From NCBI GenBank assembly GCA_012845835.1, contig JABAKD010000007.1, positions 12,898,011 to 12,962,010 of the forward strand: a DNA stretch of 64,000 nucleotides, in the 5' to 3' direction. The notes beneath the pieces are model-generated. The model was not told the origin of the DNA, ran no database searches, and worked only from the letters and a program-made list of their open reading frames with translations. A program made the position numbers and the translations under genes. The first letter of the stretch is position 1, and each line of letters begins with the position of its first letter. Below, piece by piece: positions 52,542 to 62,582 of the stretch. The stretch is from Undaria pinnatifida. Lineage: Eukaryota; Sar; Phaeophyceae; Laminariales; Alariaceae.

Positions 52542-53720
52542 CAGATCATCGGGCAGATAGATCAAGATCCCAAATCATCTATTACACTAAAACTATGGGT
52601 CTACAATACCACGATCTGGATGACCAAATGAAAACCAAGGTACGCTTCACATGCAGGACAGATCTATCGATGTAGATCACCTACAGATCATCCACAGAAG
52701 AGAAGACTAAGGCTAGGGTCTAATCATAGTATCATACTCCCCTTTTCGCCGCTGGTTTGTAGCTGTTACATCATATCATACTATCATACTCGCACGAGTT
52801 ACTCTGTTCCTCACTGACTAAATGCTTTAGGCGATCTGTTTCGTGCACAGCGTAGCTAACCGCTTCACTTTTGGGGATTCATATCGGAGAGTTAAAACAA
52901 CGCGATAGGCTAACACCGCAATGGAGTAGGGGGGTCACTCGCGGGAGTGACCCCGAGCGAGTGAACCCGAGCCACTGTAAAAAGTGGCCTCAAAACGTGA
53001 TACCCCCACCGCGGCTTTCGTCAGAAATTCGCCGCATAATGCTTCACGGATGACGACACCCATAAGGACACGTCATGATCTAGATCGTCTCACTGGCATA
53101 TTCCACCCAACAGTTCGACAGATCAAAATCTAGACCTTCTGGATAGAGGATGTATCGGTAGATTTTCACGCATGGTCAGATAAACCACGGCCTTCTTGTA
53201 GATCATCTCGTTTTAACCCAGTAAAACTCGGGCATCTGACGAGAACCAATCATCTTAGTTACAGATTCAACTTTATCGTGGACCGAAAAAAAAAGGTATG
53301 AAGTGCCCACCTTAGCCGGGGAAATGTTTGTAGACACAACTCTGTCGGACAAATTCGCAGGTCGATATTTCTTCACCGACCCTGCGTTCACTGCGCACCC
53401 TATGCCCACCCTCTGGAGTGTATTTGCTCGATCAAGTTTGTTACGTATAGTAAGATTATGAGCCCCCCCCAAGGTATATGAAAAAAACGGGGTTTTTAGC
53501 TCGTTCACAATCTATACACCCCTCCTAGAAGGTTCCGCCATCAGTAAATCAGGTTTCCCGATCGCCGCCGCTTCTGGCTAAAATGTCCTTTTTTTATTGG
53601 AAAAAATACGAGAATCAGGTTATCATATATTAAAACAACAATTTTTGTTTTTAGATTGCTTGCCTTTTGTTGACCGCTGCAATTTTTTTGCTCCCATTTA
53701 TGTTTTCTTTTTCATTCTAG
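52542..53720 (+). other. Remainder of intron 2 of LNR gene
   Basis: AT-rich, with several AGATCATC/GATCTA motifs and a palindrome GGGGTCACTC/GAGTGACCCC at 52,930-52,955. The end is a pyrimidine-rich acceptor, TTTCTTTTTCATTCTAG. Confidence 0.5.
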
Positions 53721-54109
53721 GTTTCGATGCTGGGGACTGCTGCCCCTGCACGTGCACCTCTACCAAGGGAAACGCTTGCGGTGCCGGTTCCGGATACGCT
53801 TGCCTTGATACTAACGCGCCATGCTTTAACGAATACGTCGAAGCGAGCACCGTCACCACAGTCACGGTAGTCGCCAACTCTTACGACATCAAGATCAGTG
53901 GAGAATTCGGTTGCATGGACGCGGGGTGCCTGCCTGGCCTCACTCGGGACGGGGATGTTACCGACGCGGAGTCGAGGTGGTCGTGTCGTCAGAGTGACGT
54001 TCCGGACGAGAAGCTTTGCGCCATCACATTCTCGTTTGAGGAAGCGCTGGATGTTCGCTGTGTGCAGGTGGCTTTCTGGAAGGCGGGAGAACGTTCGCGC
54101 ACTCTAGAG
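53721..54109 (+). CDS. Exon 3 of LNR protein
   Basis: It enters in phase 1 to give GFDAGDCCPCTC, the second LNR half, then ACGAGSGYACLDTNAPC. About 90 residues follow with GEFGCMDAGCLPGLTRDGDV, SRWSC and ITFSFEEALDVRCVQVAFWK. This has the strand pattern and the TRDG/SRWSC motifs of a beta-sandwich region, perhaps discoidin (F5/8 C)-like, that I associate with brown-algal LNR proteins. The donor CTAGAG/GTGAGC has GT at 54,110. Running total 747 nt, leaving phase 0. Reading through the donor would add 17 residues and stop at 54,160. Confidence 0.7.
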
Positions 54110-54178
54110 GTGAGCTACAGCGCCGCCCCGCCAGGCGCGGTACTGATGGTATACTGGTAGTGTCCCATGGTAGTTCGG

Positions 54179-54271
54179 CTAACAAGCGACGGTGAATACC
54201 TCGACGAGAAGAAGTCAACATCGTCGGAGGCGGTCATCACGTGGTGCGACCTGGACGAGAACGCAGCGTAG
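54179..54271 (+). pseudogene. Decayed duplicate of exon 4, first
   Basis: LTSDGEYLDEKKSTSSEAVI and TWCDLDENAA, then a stop, parallels exon 4 (LSSGGEYLGDVESTLSEATY). The bases before it are TTCGG, not the TTCAG acceptor seen at exon 4, so it should not be spliced in. Confidence 0.65.
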
Positions 54272-54703
54272 CAACCGACGCCTTCTGCATAGAGCGAGAA
54301 CTTCTGTGAGCGCAAACTAGTTCGTTAATTTCCCGGACCCCTGTAACCAAACCCCATACCGTTGGAATGTCAGGTACTTTTTTCACAATTTGTTTTCGTT
54401 TCGTACCTAGGACACGAGGTGCATTACATGAGATTGTGTCTTCGTCGGGTTGTGCTTTGAAGCTGTCTCAAAAGCAGTGTTTTGGATTGGGAATGTATAC
54501 AATGTACAAGTGTAGAGAGCGCCAAGGTGTTATGAGTCTCAGGAAACGATTGGTGCCCCTCGACCTGGACCGCTGCGTGCATTACCCTACTTCACGCCAA
54601 TACTGCAACAAACGTGAAGCTGCGCTACTACTTATTCTACAAGAGACAAAAACTGAAACTTGATTTGTTTTCCCCATTTTCCCTTTTGATTTTCATCATT
54701 CGG

Positions 54704-54805
54704 CTAACCAGCGACAGTGAACTCCTGGGAGATACTGAGTCACTGGTACTGCGGGAAGCCGTCTTCGTGTGGTGCGGCCTTCACGAGAACCGAGTAGAAA
54801 CCTAA
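54704..54805 (+). pseudogene. Decayed duplicate of exon 4, second
   Basis: LTSDSELLGDTESLVLREAV and GLHENRVET, then a stop. It is again preceded by TTCGG in place of TTCAG. With 54,179 and 54,922 it forms a triplicated exon, of which only the last copy has a usable acceptor and stays open. Confidence 0.65.
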
Positions 54806-54921
54806 TTGACCGCGTATATCCCCATTAATAGTGCAAACGTGAACCCGCTTTAGTCCTACAAAGGGCTATCTATGCTGAACACGATACTCTCCGATTTGCT
54901 ACCTTGATGTTGATCATTCAG

Positions 54922-55071
54922 CTATCCAGCGGCGGTGAGTACCTGGGCGATGTCGAGTCAACCCTGTCGGAAGCCACTTATACCCGTTTCGGCCTCCACG
55001 AGGACAAAGTGGAAACCTTGACTCTGACGACCATCGGCCTCGGGGCCTACCAATGGATCAGCCTACTTGAG
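54922..55071 (+). CDS. Exon 4 of LNR protein
   Basis: The acceptor CATTCAG ends at 54,921. The 150-nt exon is in phase 0 and reads LSSGGEYLGDVESTLSEATY, then GLHEDKVETLTLTTIGLGAY and QWISLLE. It likely forms the final strands of the beta-sandwich begun in exon 3. The donor TTGAG/GTGAGA has GT at 55,072. Confidence 0.65.
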
Positions 55072-55650
55072 GTGAGAGGAGGGATACTTGGCGTGTTACC
55101 ATAGGAAGGAAACGGGGGTTACCATAATGGTGGCACCTTTCGGATAAACCATTTTCTGAACGGTGGGGCTCCTTAAACCGAAATCGTCGCACCGTCATTA
55201 TTTTTCTTGCCGTATGTATTTCTTTTATACCTAGCCCATGAGTCCGCTCATGGAGTTGCAGTAGTCGCCTCGGTGGAAAGCAGTTAGTGGGCGAGGTTTT
55301 GAAATCCTCCCGTGGGGAGGCTCCAACCGATAACGGCGCACGTTTATCCCGTTGCATGCGTTAGGGAGCAGGGAGCAAGACCAGTCAAGTGAAATGAGTG
55401 GCTGCTCAGCCGGGAGTAGGTACATAAATATGTCAGAGTTCGTGCGTAGGTTTCGTTGTATTTGGTTTCCCTCGGCTTTCGTCGCTGCATTGTATCTTAT
55501 CCTCAAATATATACGTATGTATGGACCCCACAAGTCCACTCTCCAATTCGCCCCCTTGATGAGAGGTTACCGCTGAGTGACAGCTCAATTGTCATCATGC
55601 GCATCTAACCAAATATGCGTATTATTTTATGCTGGTGCCTGAAACCCAGC
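55072..55650 (+). other. Intron 4 of LNR gene, first part
   Basis: No repeat recognised up to the MITE at 55,651. Open frames here are short and overlapping. Intron 4 extends to 57,762 or 58,962, depending on which last exon is used. Confidence 0.5.
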
Positions 55651-55906
55651 GAGCCGTTCTACAGTACCCCCCCCCCCCAACCTTTCTTCAACGAAATCGC
55701 CGTGTTCAAAACCAGCCCCCTCCTTAAATATCTCCTGAAATGCAGTGCCCCTCGACACCCCCACGTCATCGATCGACATGTGCCTTCGAACACAAGAAAA
55801 AATATACCTAGTTTTAGATGCTTTGTTTTCAATTGTATCATTCCGTGTGTCGAGCAACCACAAAACGTGAATCGCTGGTTTTTTGGGGGCTATCGTAGAA
55901 TCAGTC
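55651..55906 (-). mobile_element. MITE-A copy 3 (4-bp TSD CAGC) in the LNR intron
   Basis: Termini GAGCCGTTCTAC (left) and GTAGAATCAGTC (right) are inverted repeats of family A. CAGC flanks both sides (55,647-55,650 and 55,907-55,910), confirming the 4-bp duplication seen at copy 1. The minus-strand frame again reads DDVGVSRGTAFQEI and GFEHGDFVEE. Confidence 0.8.
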
Positions 55907-55929
55907 CAGCCCAAATTCTGATCGGCACG

Positions 55930-56783
55930 CAGCATGTTACAAGTTCATCATTGTGGTGCCGCGTACCATATGCACACTACAGCATGTTACAAATGCATCA
56001 TTTTTTGTGCCTCATACTATATGTACACTACAGCATGTCAGGCCATTTCTTATACAGTCGGATTCCGCCAGTCGAAAACGGCCTTTTTCGACTGGATGCT
56101 TCTGGTCCTTCTTCTTATCTTCAGTCCTTTTATAGTTTTTGTGCTCTTCCTAAAGGCGGTTGATGTGAGGGAGTACTGCTGCACAGCAGGCGAAATCGGT
56201 GGCTTTCGGCTACGCCTAAAGCCACCAAAGCTACGTTCGTGGAGTCGCACTCAGCCGAGAGCCGCCAAAGCTGCAGCAGGCGCAGCCGTTGTTATCAGCA
56301 TGGGATCGAGACCGAGGGCTGCTGCCGTCGTGTGATACACGCTGCTGGCGAGCGGAACTAGGAATGCGCCACGCCGACTTGCGGCAAAAAGCAACAACAG
56401 CGATAGCCAAGCCAGCGTCAGAGCCTTGTATGATACTGCAGTGTGGTACCTGATATGGGTGTGTGGCCGTGTGGGTGTGGTGTGTGTTTGGTGGTGGGAT
56501 GAGCGATGCGATCGGTTCAAAAAACGTGTATAACTTTTTCGACTGAGTTTTTCGACTGGAGAATCCAGTCGAAAAAGTCGAGTTTTTCGACTAGATCCGC
56601 CAGTCGGAATTCTTGGTCGAAAAAAGTTGAATCAAAAAAGCCCTTTTTCGACTGTATGTAAGAAAGCTCGATTTGGGCTTGAGTCGATAAAGAAAGGCCG
56701 TTTTCGACTAGCAAATCCGACTGTATAAGAAATGGCCTTACAAATGCATCGCTTTTTGTCCCGCATACCATACATATGCACGC
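55930..56783 (+). repeat. ~51-bp minisatellite interrupted by a TIR element
   Basis: Units begin CAGCATGTTACAA and contain GCATCATT and ATATGCACACTA. Two intact units lie at 55,930-55,979 and 55,980-56,030. A third is split: 56,031-56,040 and 56,738-56,783 flank the TIR element. Confidence 0.7.
56041..56737 (+). mobile_element. TIR element (MITE, PIF/Harbinger-like) with TTTTTCGACT repeats
   Basis: The ends GGCCATTTCTTATACAGTC and GACTGTATAAGAAATGGCC are inverted repeats, with similarity extending about 40 bp inwards. The neighbouring minisatellite unit gives the empty site CATGTTACAA. The insertion left TCA on one side and TTA on the other, consistent with a 3-bp TTA-type target duplication. 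The interior has many TTTTTCGACT and AGTCGAAAAA copies near the right end (56,530-56,710). There is no transposase. Confidence 0.75.
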
Positions 56784-57762
56784 CACAAGTAAGTACCTGG
56801 TAGGTTGAAAACGCATGTTACGGTAATGATGCACATATTTTTTGTTTCCGAGGTTCCTTTTGATAACCACTTGAGGAGGACGATGCATTGACCCAAGAGG
56901 TGGTTTGGACGCGTGTTACGATATAGAAGTAGCACGTTTTGGCTAAGCTAAAAAAATCATCTCCGTGACAAGGATTCTGAAGCAAAAATATTCGGGATGA
57001 CGTTCTCATTATTCAGAAAAAATAGGAATGGCGTTGTATACCTGGGCCACGAATGTGTTTATCGGCAGTATTTGAAAAAAAGAGTTGGTGCACCTCTACC
57101 ATACTAATACTATTGGTAATATTACTATTAGTGCTATTTTAGTAGCAGCATGTGTCTTTGGAAAAAAGAGAAAAAAGCTTCACAATCAATATCCCAGACA
57201 CCAGGCAGCTAATCCCACGGTCGGGGTTGCAGTTGTTGGATTAACTAATAATATACCATTCCGGTTGAGCTCCTCAAGTAGGGAACTACGGGTTAGTCAT
57301 TGATCAAGTGATTTGACTAATACATTTTTTTTTAGAGATAGGGCATAGAAGCTTGGTCGGGTTGGGCGAACGAATGCTTTCGAAGTCATCTTTCGGTGTT
57401 GTTGTTGAGGTATCGAGCTCCTCGTGTTTGGAACCCCGGAACTTTTGCTGCACCCCTTCTTGCCGTGGGATGCCTCAGGTAGGTGCACGGCGAAAATAAA
57501 TCAAAAACGAACGATATTTCGACGATTTTGTGCTATTAGTCTAATCGTACAAGGAGCCTCGTCATTCGTAAAACCGCTTCAGCGAAAAAGTGCTACATGA
57601 ACCGCTATCATTGCACGGTTCTGAACTTGTTAACGATTTCACCCAAGAAAACTCTGGTGCAGTTCCAAAAAGAGTTAAACATTCAGAACATGTTTCTTTC
57701 CGGATATAAAGCCGTTGCACCCCTTGTCCCGTGAGAACTCTTGCCCTCGGTTTGTACAGCAG

Positions 57763-57822
57763 GTGCGGACTCTGGTGGAAATGGACGGCCGCCCTGGACC
57801 AATCAACACATTTAGCTTGTGA
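57763..57822 (+). pseudogene. Candidate last exon of LNR gene, copy 1 (57,763)
   Basis: The acceptor TTTGTACAGCAG precedes GTGCGGACTCTGGTGGAA, reading VRTLVEMDGRPGPINTFSL then stop, in phase 0 as exon 4 requires. It resembles 58,963-58,998 including flanking intron (CTTGTCCCGTGAGAACTCTT against CGTGTCCCGTGCAAACTCTT). It would be the nearest usable last exon. Confidence 0.4.
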
Positions 57823-57859
57823 AGGCGGATTTCCCTTGACCAATCAGTACCAACTCATA

Positions 57860-58683
57860 TAATAAAAATAAAAATACACTCCAGCTAGCTGCGAGATCGA
57901 ATATTTTGTCGAAACTCATATTTGTAAGCTGTGTGCGTGATACTCCGATCGCGCGTATTACGGGTTGTGTGTCCTCGTTAAGGATATAGGTCGGCGACTC
58001 CCCTTGCAACTACTGTAGTGTTGTAGCTATCAGGGTCAACAGGGTGATGTTAGGCAGTCTGTGCGCGGAAACTATTAAACCCGTTTCTGAGGGGGACAAA
58101 ATCTGACAGCTGTGGAAGGAAATGCATCAGTTTATCAAGTGAATCCTGTAAGTCGAATATGTATCTGGTGAGGGGAGGGCGGAGTGTTTAAGGACGTGCG
58201 GGCCTGATTTTGATCAAAAGGGGGGAGGGGGCGGGAGGGGACGGGTGGGGCAGGTCAATTTGTGCGTAGAAGCTATAAATATTTCTTGTGGGAGAGGGGC
58301 GGGGAATGTGGCGGGGGGGGGCCGGGGGCGGGGGGGGGGGGGCTTTAGGTCGCATAGATGTAGGGATTTGCTATACGCGTGGTGCTAGGTCTAGGCGATG
58401 GTGCGGGTGGTGGGGAAGGAGGGGGCGTTGGGGGCGGGAGTGGGTGGGAATTGCAGCAGCGGCATGGACAACTCATATATCACATATATATCACCCTGTT
58501 GACCCTGGTACAAGCTACACTGTATGTAGTTCCAAGGGGAGTCGCCGACCTATATCCTTAATAATGAGGACACACAACCCGTAATACGCGCGATCGGAGT
58601 ATCACACACAGCTTGCAAAGATGAGTTTCGACAAAATATTCGATCTCACAGCTGGGGTATATTATTAGTTTAATATTATATGT
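57860..58683 (+). mobile_element. G-rich element B, copy 6, complete with inverted ends
   Basis: The head at 57,860-58,050 recurs as an inverted copy at 58,490-58,683 (CACCCTGTTGACCCTGGTAC to CGATCTCACAGCTGG). The element therefore has ~190-bp terminal inverted repeats around the G-rich interior. This is the only copy in the window with both ends and shows the true element structure. It lies between candidate last exons of the LNR gene. Confidence 0.8.
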
Positions 58684-58765
58684 TGCGTCCCGCTCTCTCA
58701 CTACGTATCGTATCGTTTATGGTATTCCGTGTGAATCCTTGCCATCGCGACCTCTGTTATTTCAG

Positions 58766-58804
58766 GTGAGCATGCTGGATGAAGCGGAAGATTGCCCCCG
58801 ATGA
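58766..58804 (+). pseudogene. Candidate last exon of LNR gene, copy 2 (58,766)
   Basis: The acceptor TGTTATTTCAG precedes GTGAGCATGCTGGATGAAGC, reading VSMLDEAEDCPR then stop, in phase 0. It resembles copy 3 (VRILVEVEDYP). Confidence 0.4.
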
Positions 58805-58962
58805 AGATCACTCCGGGACAACCATCCACCGCATCATCGCACCTATTATACCGCCCTAGGACAATCTGTCCACCAAACCACCGCATGTACAACCCAGCAT
58901 AACACGTTCACCATTCTATCGTTGTCGTTGCCTCGTGTCCCGTGCAAACTCTTCGTCGGCAG

Positions 58963-58998
58963 GTGCGAATCCTGGTTGAAGTGGAAGATTACCCTTGA
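58963..58998 (+). CDS. Candidate last exon of LNR gene, copy 3 (preferred)
   Basis: The acceptor CTTCGTCGGCAG precedes GTGCGAATCCTGGTTGAAGT, reading VRILVEVEDYP then stop, in phase 0. With exons 1-4 the coding length is 933 nt (310 residues plus stop). I prefer it because its peptide continues the beta-strand pattern of exon 4 most naturally and because the other two copies look derived. Only RNA evidence can choose. Confidence 0.5.
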   Translation: MRILVEVEDYP

Positions 58999-60261
58999 CC
59001 AGCACAAACGCATTGATCATAACAGGACAAGAACCCGGTAGACAACTTCTATCCCTCCAGAGCTCGGGGAAGAACGCATCATCAGACGTTGGGTTAACTG
59101 CTCAGCTCAAGCCCGGGGCGAGACAGACATGAAACAATTTGAATTGGCGTTGTTGCGGAAGTGAGGACTCGGACGGAATCGATCGCACTCTTTACTTTGT
59201 CGTACAAGGTTACGTTAAGAGCTACCTAGTAGTAGAGGTTGTTGAGTTATATTGTATTTCCGAGCTCAAGTTAAGCCAGGTACCTGGTAGATACTTACTG
59301 GTGACTTTGTACCTTAAGGGATTTGTGAAGGTGTGTGTCCGGTGTAAAATAGATGAATCATGCTTCGATGACTAGGCTTTACGCGTGCAATGCGATGGGG
59401 TAGCACGTTTTAGATGAAGTACTACTGCTGTAACTGCTGTATGGCATGCCACGGTTGGGATTCACATTCGTTTTTGCGAGATTCCTCTCTCTCGTGAAAA
59501 GCTCTTGAACTCAACCCCAAGAACCGATTTCGAGAAAAACAACTGGGCATATCCTAAAGAACTAGGTCGGTGGGACACGTGAACCATGTTCGCAGAAAAC
59601 TAGCAGTGAGATAAGCGCGTGTTGTCTGGGTTGTTCGCGCGCAGGTGATTCGTTGGGGGGCACAAAACGTGGAGAATAACAACAGTGTTTTTTTCATGAA
59701 GGCATTAATTTAGTTGCTGCAGCAGTCAGTCTAGGGAAACGGTATTATTGCCTCTTGTCGTCTTATTGCCCTGTTGAACACTCGACGAGAGCTATATTCG
59801 CCAAACACTCTGTCGGTGAGAAGCCACTACTGGTGGTCAGGGTTGGGCACTCCATTACACGCAGTAGTTCTTCGCTACAAGATGTTGAAAATATGTTCCT
59901 TTTTTTTTCGAGTAGTACTGTAGTACTGTATCGATTTTTGTCTCGGCGGAGGGTTGAGTAAACACGCTTTTCCGTCGGGGGATTATGGCGTGGGAATTTA
60001 CGGTTGTACGGATGTTCTGAAGTCAACATCCATATTAGCACGTTTTCTCTCCTTCGTAGATGGTACACCCTGCGTAGTTTCGGTTCTCGACGCACCCATT
60101 TGATACCAAACTTGCAACAAATATCGCGAGTTGTATATCGCGTACACGCCGTATACGGCACACCCTACACGTGCAAATAATATTGCGGTTGCCGATGGAC
60201 CAATAGGCGAATTGGGCGACGAAGTTGCCACAAAAAAAGTGCAAGGTATATCTCGTGCAAC
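58999..60261. other. Intergenic, no gene seen
   Basis: Small open frames such as 59,139-59,375 show no domain. TACCTGGTA is at 59,281. Nothing else is recognised. Confidence 0.5.
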
Positions 60262-60481
60262 GACTGATTCTACGATAGCCCCCCTCTAAACCAGCTACTC
60301 GATACGTGGAAGGATGCCATGAAAAGTATATCTTCACATATTTTCTTGTTTGCGGAGGACTTTCAAACGATGACGTCCGGGTGGCAATGGGAACCGTGTT
60401 TCAGGAGATACGACCGGGAGTTGGTTTCAACACCGGCGATTTCGTTAAAGAAAAGTTAGGGGGTCTACCGTACAACGACTC
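60262..60481 (+). mobile_element. MITE-A copy 4 (shortened)
   Basis: Left GACTGATTCTACGATAGCCC, right GGGGGTCTACCGTACAACGA. About 35 bp shorter than the other copies. It keeps the frame VFQEIRPGVGFNTGDFVKEK. Confidence 0.8.
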
Positions 60482-60727
60482 ACACACGTGCTATTACGAG
60501 GTTCATACCCTACGCTCCCTCTTGTGACGGGGCTGCCGTTAACCCAAAGTCGTCAAAAGATTGTTCATTTTTAGCAATATTATGTTTTGGTTCATCGAGT
60601 CGCACTCTCCGACACCAGTTATGGGTGGATGGATGGAGTGTGAAGAGCTCCTCCAGTTGCCGGTTCTTTTCCAAGGCTTTTAGGGCCACCTGCACCATTT
60701 GCATTTTTGGTGGAAGGTCGTGAGAGC

Positions 60728-60925
60728 ATCTATGGGAGCGATGGAAGTTTCCACGGCATGGAAGCGTGGAAGCTTCCATGAAAGCTTCAGTCAGTGGAAG
60801 TAACTTCCATGGAAGCTCAGGTGGAAGTTACGAAAGCTTCCGTGGAAGCTTGCGTTTTTTTTTCTCCGTGGAAGCTTCCATATCTTCCATGAAAGCTTCC
60901 ACGGAAGCGTTTCACATGAGTTTCC
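60728..60925 (+). repeat. Array of GGAAGCTTCC/TTCCATGGAA palindromes
   Basis: About 200 bp is built from interleaved GGAAGCTTCC, GAAAGCTTC, TTCCATGGAAGC and TTCCGTGGAAGC units, nearly all self-complementary. No fixed period is visible. It could extrude several hairpins. Confidence 0.9.
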
Positions 60926-61179
60926 ACGCAAAATGCAAGTAGTGCAGGAGACCGCGAAACTGCCGGTTTACAGTGAGAGATACCATACGCTGCATCTCTA
61001 CAACCTCAGTTACTTATTTTGGCAATGTATCAGGTAAAAGTTGGAAATCCACACGAACCTCGCCACCAAAAAGTCGAGCATTGAAAACACCGCAGCATGC
61101 GTGCTAGAGGCCGGGTACACAGTTCCATATCTACAAATCATACTCGTGACATGTGTATACTAAAGAGAACAGTGCACGG

Positions 61180-61430
61180 AGTCGTTGTACGGTAGCCTCC
61201 CCAGAATTTCTTTAACGAATTCGCCGGCTTTTAAACTGTCTCCAGGCCGTATCTCCGGAAATGCCGTGCCCCATGCCACCCCGATTTCATCGTTTGATGG
61301 TCTTTACGAGGGAAAAAAATATCTGAAGATATTATTTTGCGTAGCATAACTTCCCGTGTCGAGCAGCTATCTAGGGTTCGCTAAAGAAAGACGCTGGTTT
61401 TTTTTTGGGGGGGGGTATCGTTGAATCAAT
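61180..61430 (-). mobile_element. MITE-A copy 5
   Basis: Left GAGTCGTTGTACGGTAGCC and right GGGTATCGTTGAATCAATC are inverted relative to the plus-strand copies; interior GGCCGTATCTCCGGAAATGC is shared. More diverged than copies 1-4. Confidence 0.75.
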
Positions 61431-62411
61431 CTACACCGCGGATCGATCCTAACGTTTTATCGTGTAGCTCGCGTCACTTCAAGGTCCCCCTGACGAGGGG
61501 CTCAAACTTGCCACCCTTACCGTGATATGGTTGGGTGAATTTTTACCAAAAAAACAGATAGATGCACAGACGTGGTTGTGTAGTCTCTTGCATCGAAAAA
61601 AATACTATCGACTCTGACGCTGCGAGTCTAGCGGCGACACGTGCATACATGTAATCAAAAAGAAAAAGAAGGCCAAAAAGAGGAGCCCCACGATGTAGCC
61701 TGAGCGTGAATCTTTCGATCGCCGAACGGCCACCCCCCCCCGCAGTGCCCCTTACTCTCCCCATACTGCCCCCTCCCACCCCGATAAACCCCTCGCTTCA
61801 GACCTCCCACCACCACCGACCCACTCACCCTCCTCCCCCTCTCTCGCCTTCGCCCGCCCTCCCCACCGCCCTTCCCACCGCCCCCCCCCACTATCACCCT
61901 CCCCTCCCTGACCCTCGCGCCAAACAAAAACAACATGTGTAAGGCCGGGGAGGAGCGGGAGGGTACTGGATAAATACGCCAAGAGGATACACGCCTCTAC
62001 GGTGTACTTCCTTTTCGTTAGGAAATCGACGAGTCTATGGACCCAGGCCCGGCGCATGGCCTGAAACGCCGTGATTCCATAGCAACTCCCCTACTCCGCA
62101 CAAGAAAAGAAAAAATCCCCACGAAACAAATGTTGAACCCCCGACAAAAAAATGCAAATATGTAAGAATCACCCAAGACACAATAAAAAAAGCATGTGAG
62201 GAAGCTTTCCCTCACAAAACAACCTCATAAAATATAATTGTGTATGATCCCGCGCACACTTCTTCCCACTGCAACACTTACATAGAAATGCCATACACGT
62301 AATGTACGAGGCTTGGTTGATTGCGGGAAGGGCTATGCCCGACCATCTACAAGACACACGGGGTATACGGTAAGTTGGCGTTTTTTGAGATCAAACAAGT
62401 TCTGCCATACA
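61431..62411. other. Intergenic with C-rich tract, no gene seen
   Basis: 61,728-61,935 is C-rich on the plus strand (runs of CCCCCC, CCCACC, CCTCCC). Proline-rich and glycine-rich frames over it are compositional artefacts. Confidence 0.6.
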
Positions 62412-62582
62412 TAGGAGACCGGTCTTTTCGGGCAAGTCAAGGGCGGTTTTGCCTTACTACCAAGCCATCAGTCGAGGGGTAAATCACTTTTATTAGGCGG
62501 GTCAAGGCCGTCTTCGGCCCCCACGTATACTGTATGTAGCGTAGAAGGGCGGTCGGTCAAGCAGTCAAACCGCGGTCTCCTA
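62412..62582 (+). mobile_element. TA-flanked MITE (Tc1/mariner-like)
   Basis: TA followed by GGAGACCGGTC at the left, and CGCGGTCTCC followed by TA at the right, gives short inverted termini with a TA duplication. The interior has three degenerate GGGCAAGTCAAGGGCGG-like units. About 171 bp, no coding. Confidence 0.6.

Noticed and set aside
61706-61942. Proline-rich frame at the C-rich tract, and the glycine-rich frame opposite
   Set aside because: Both follow from base composition and have no other support.
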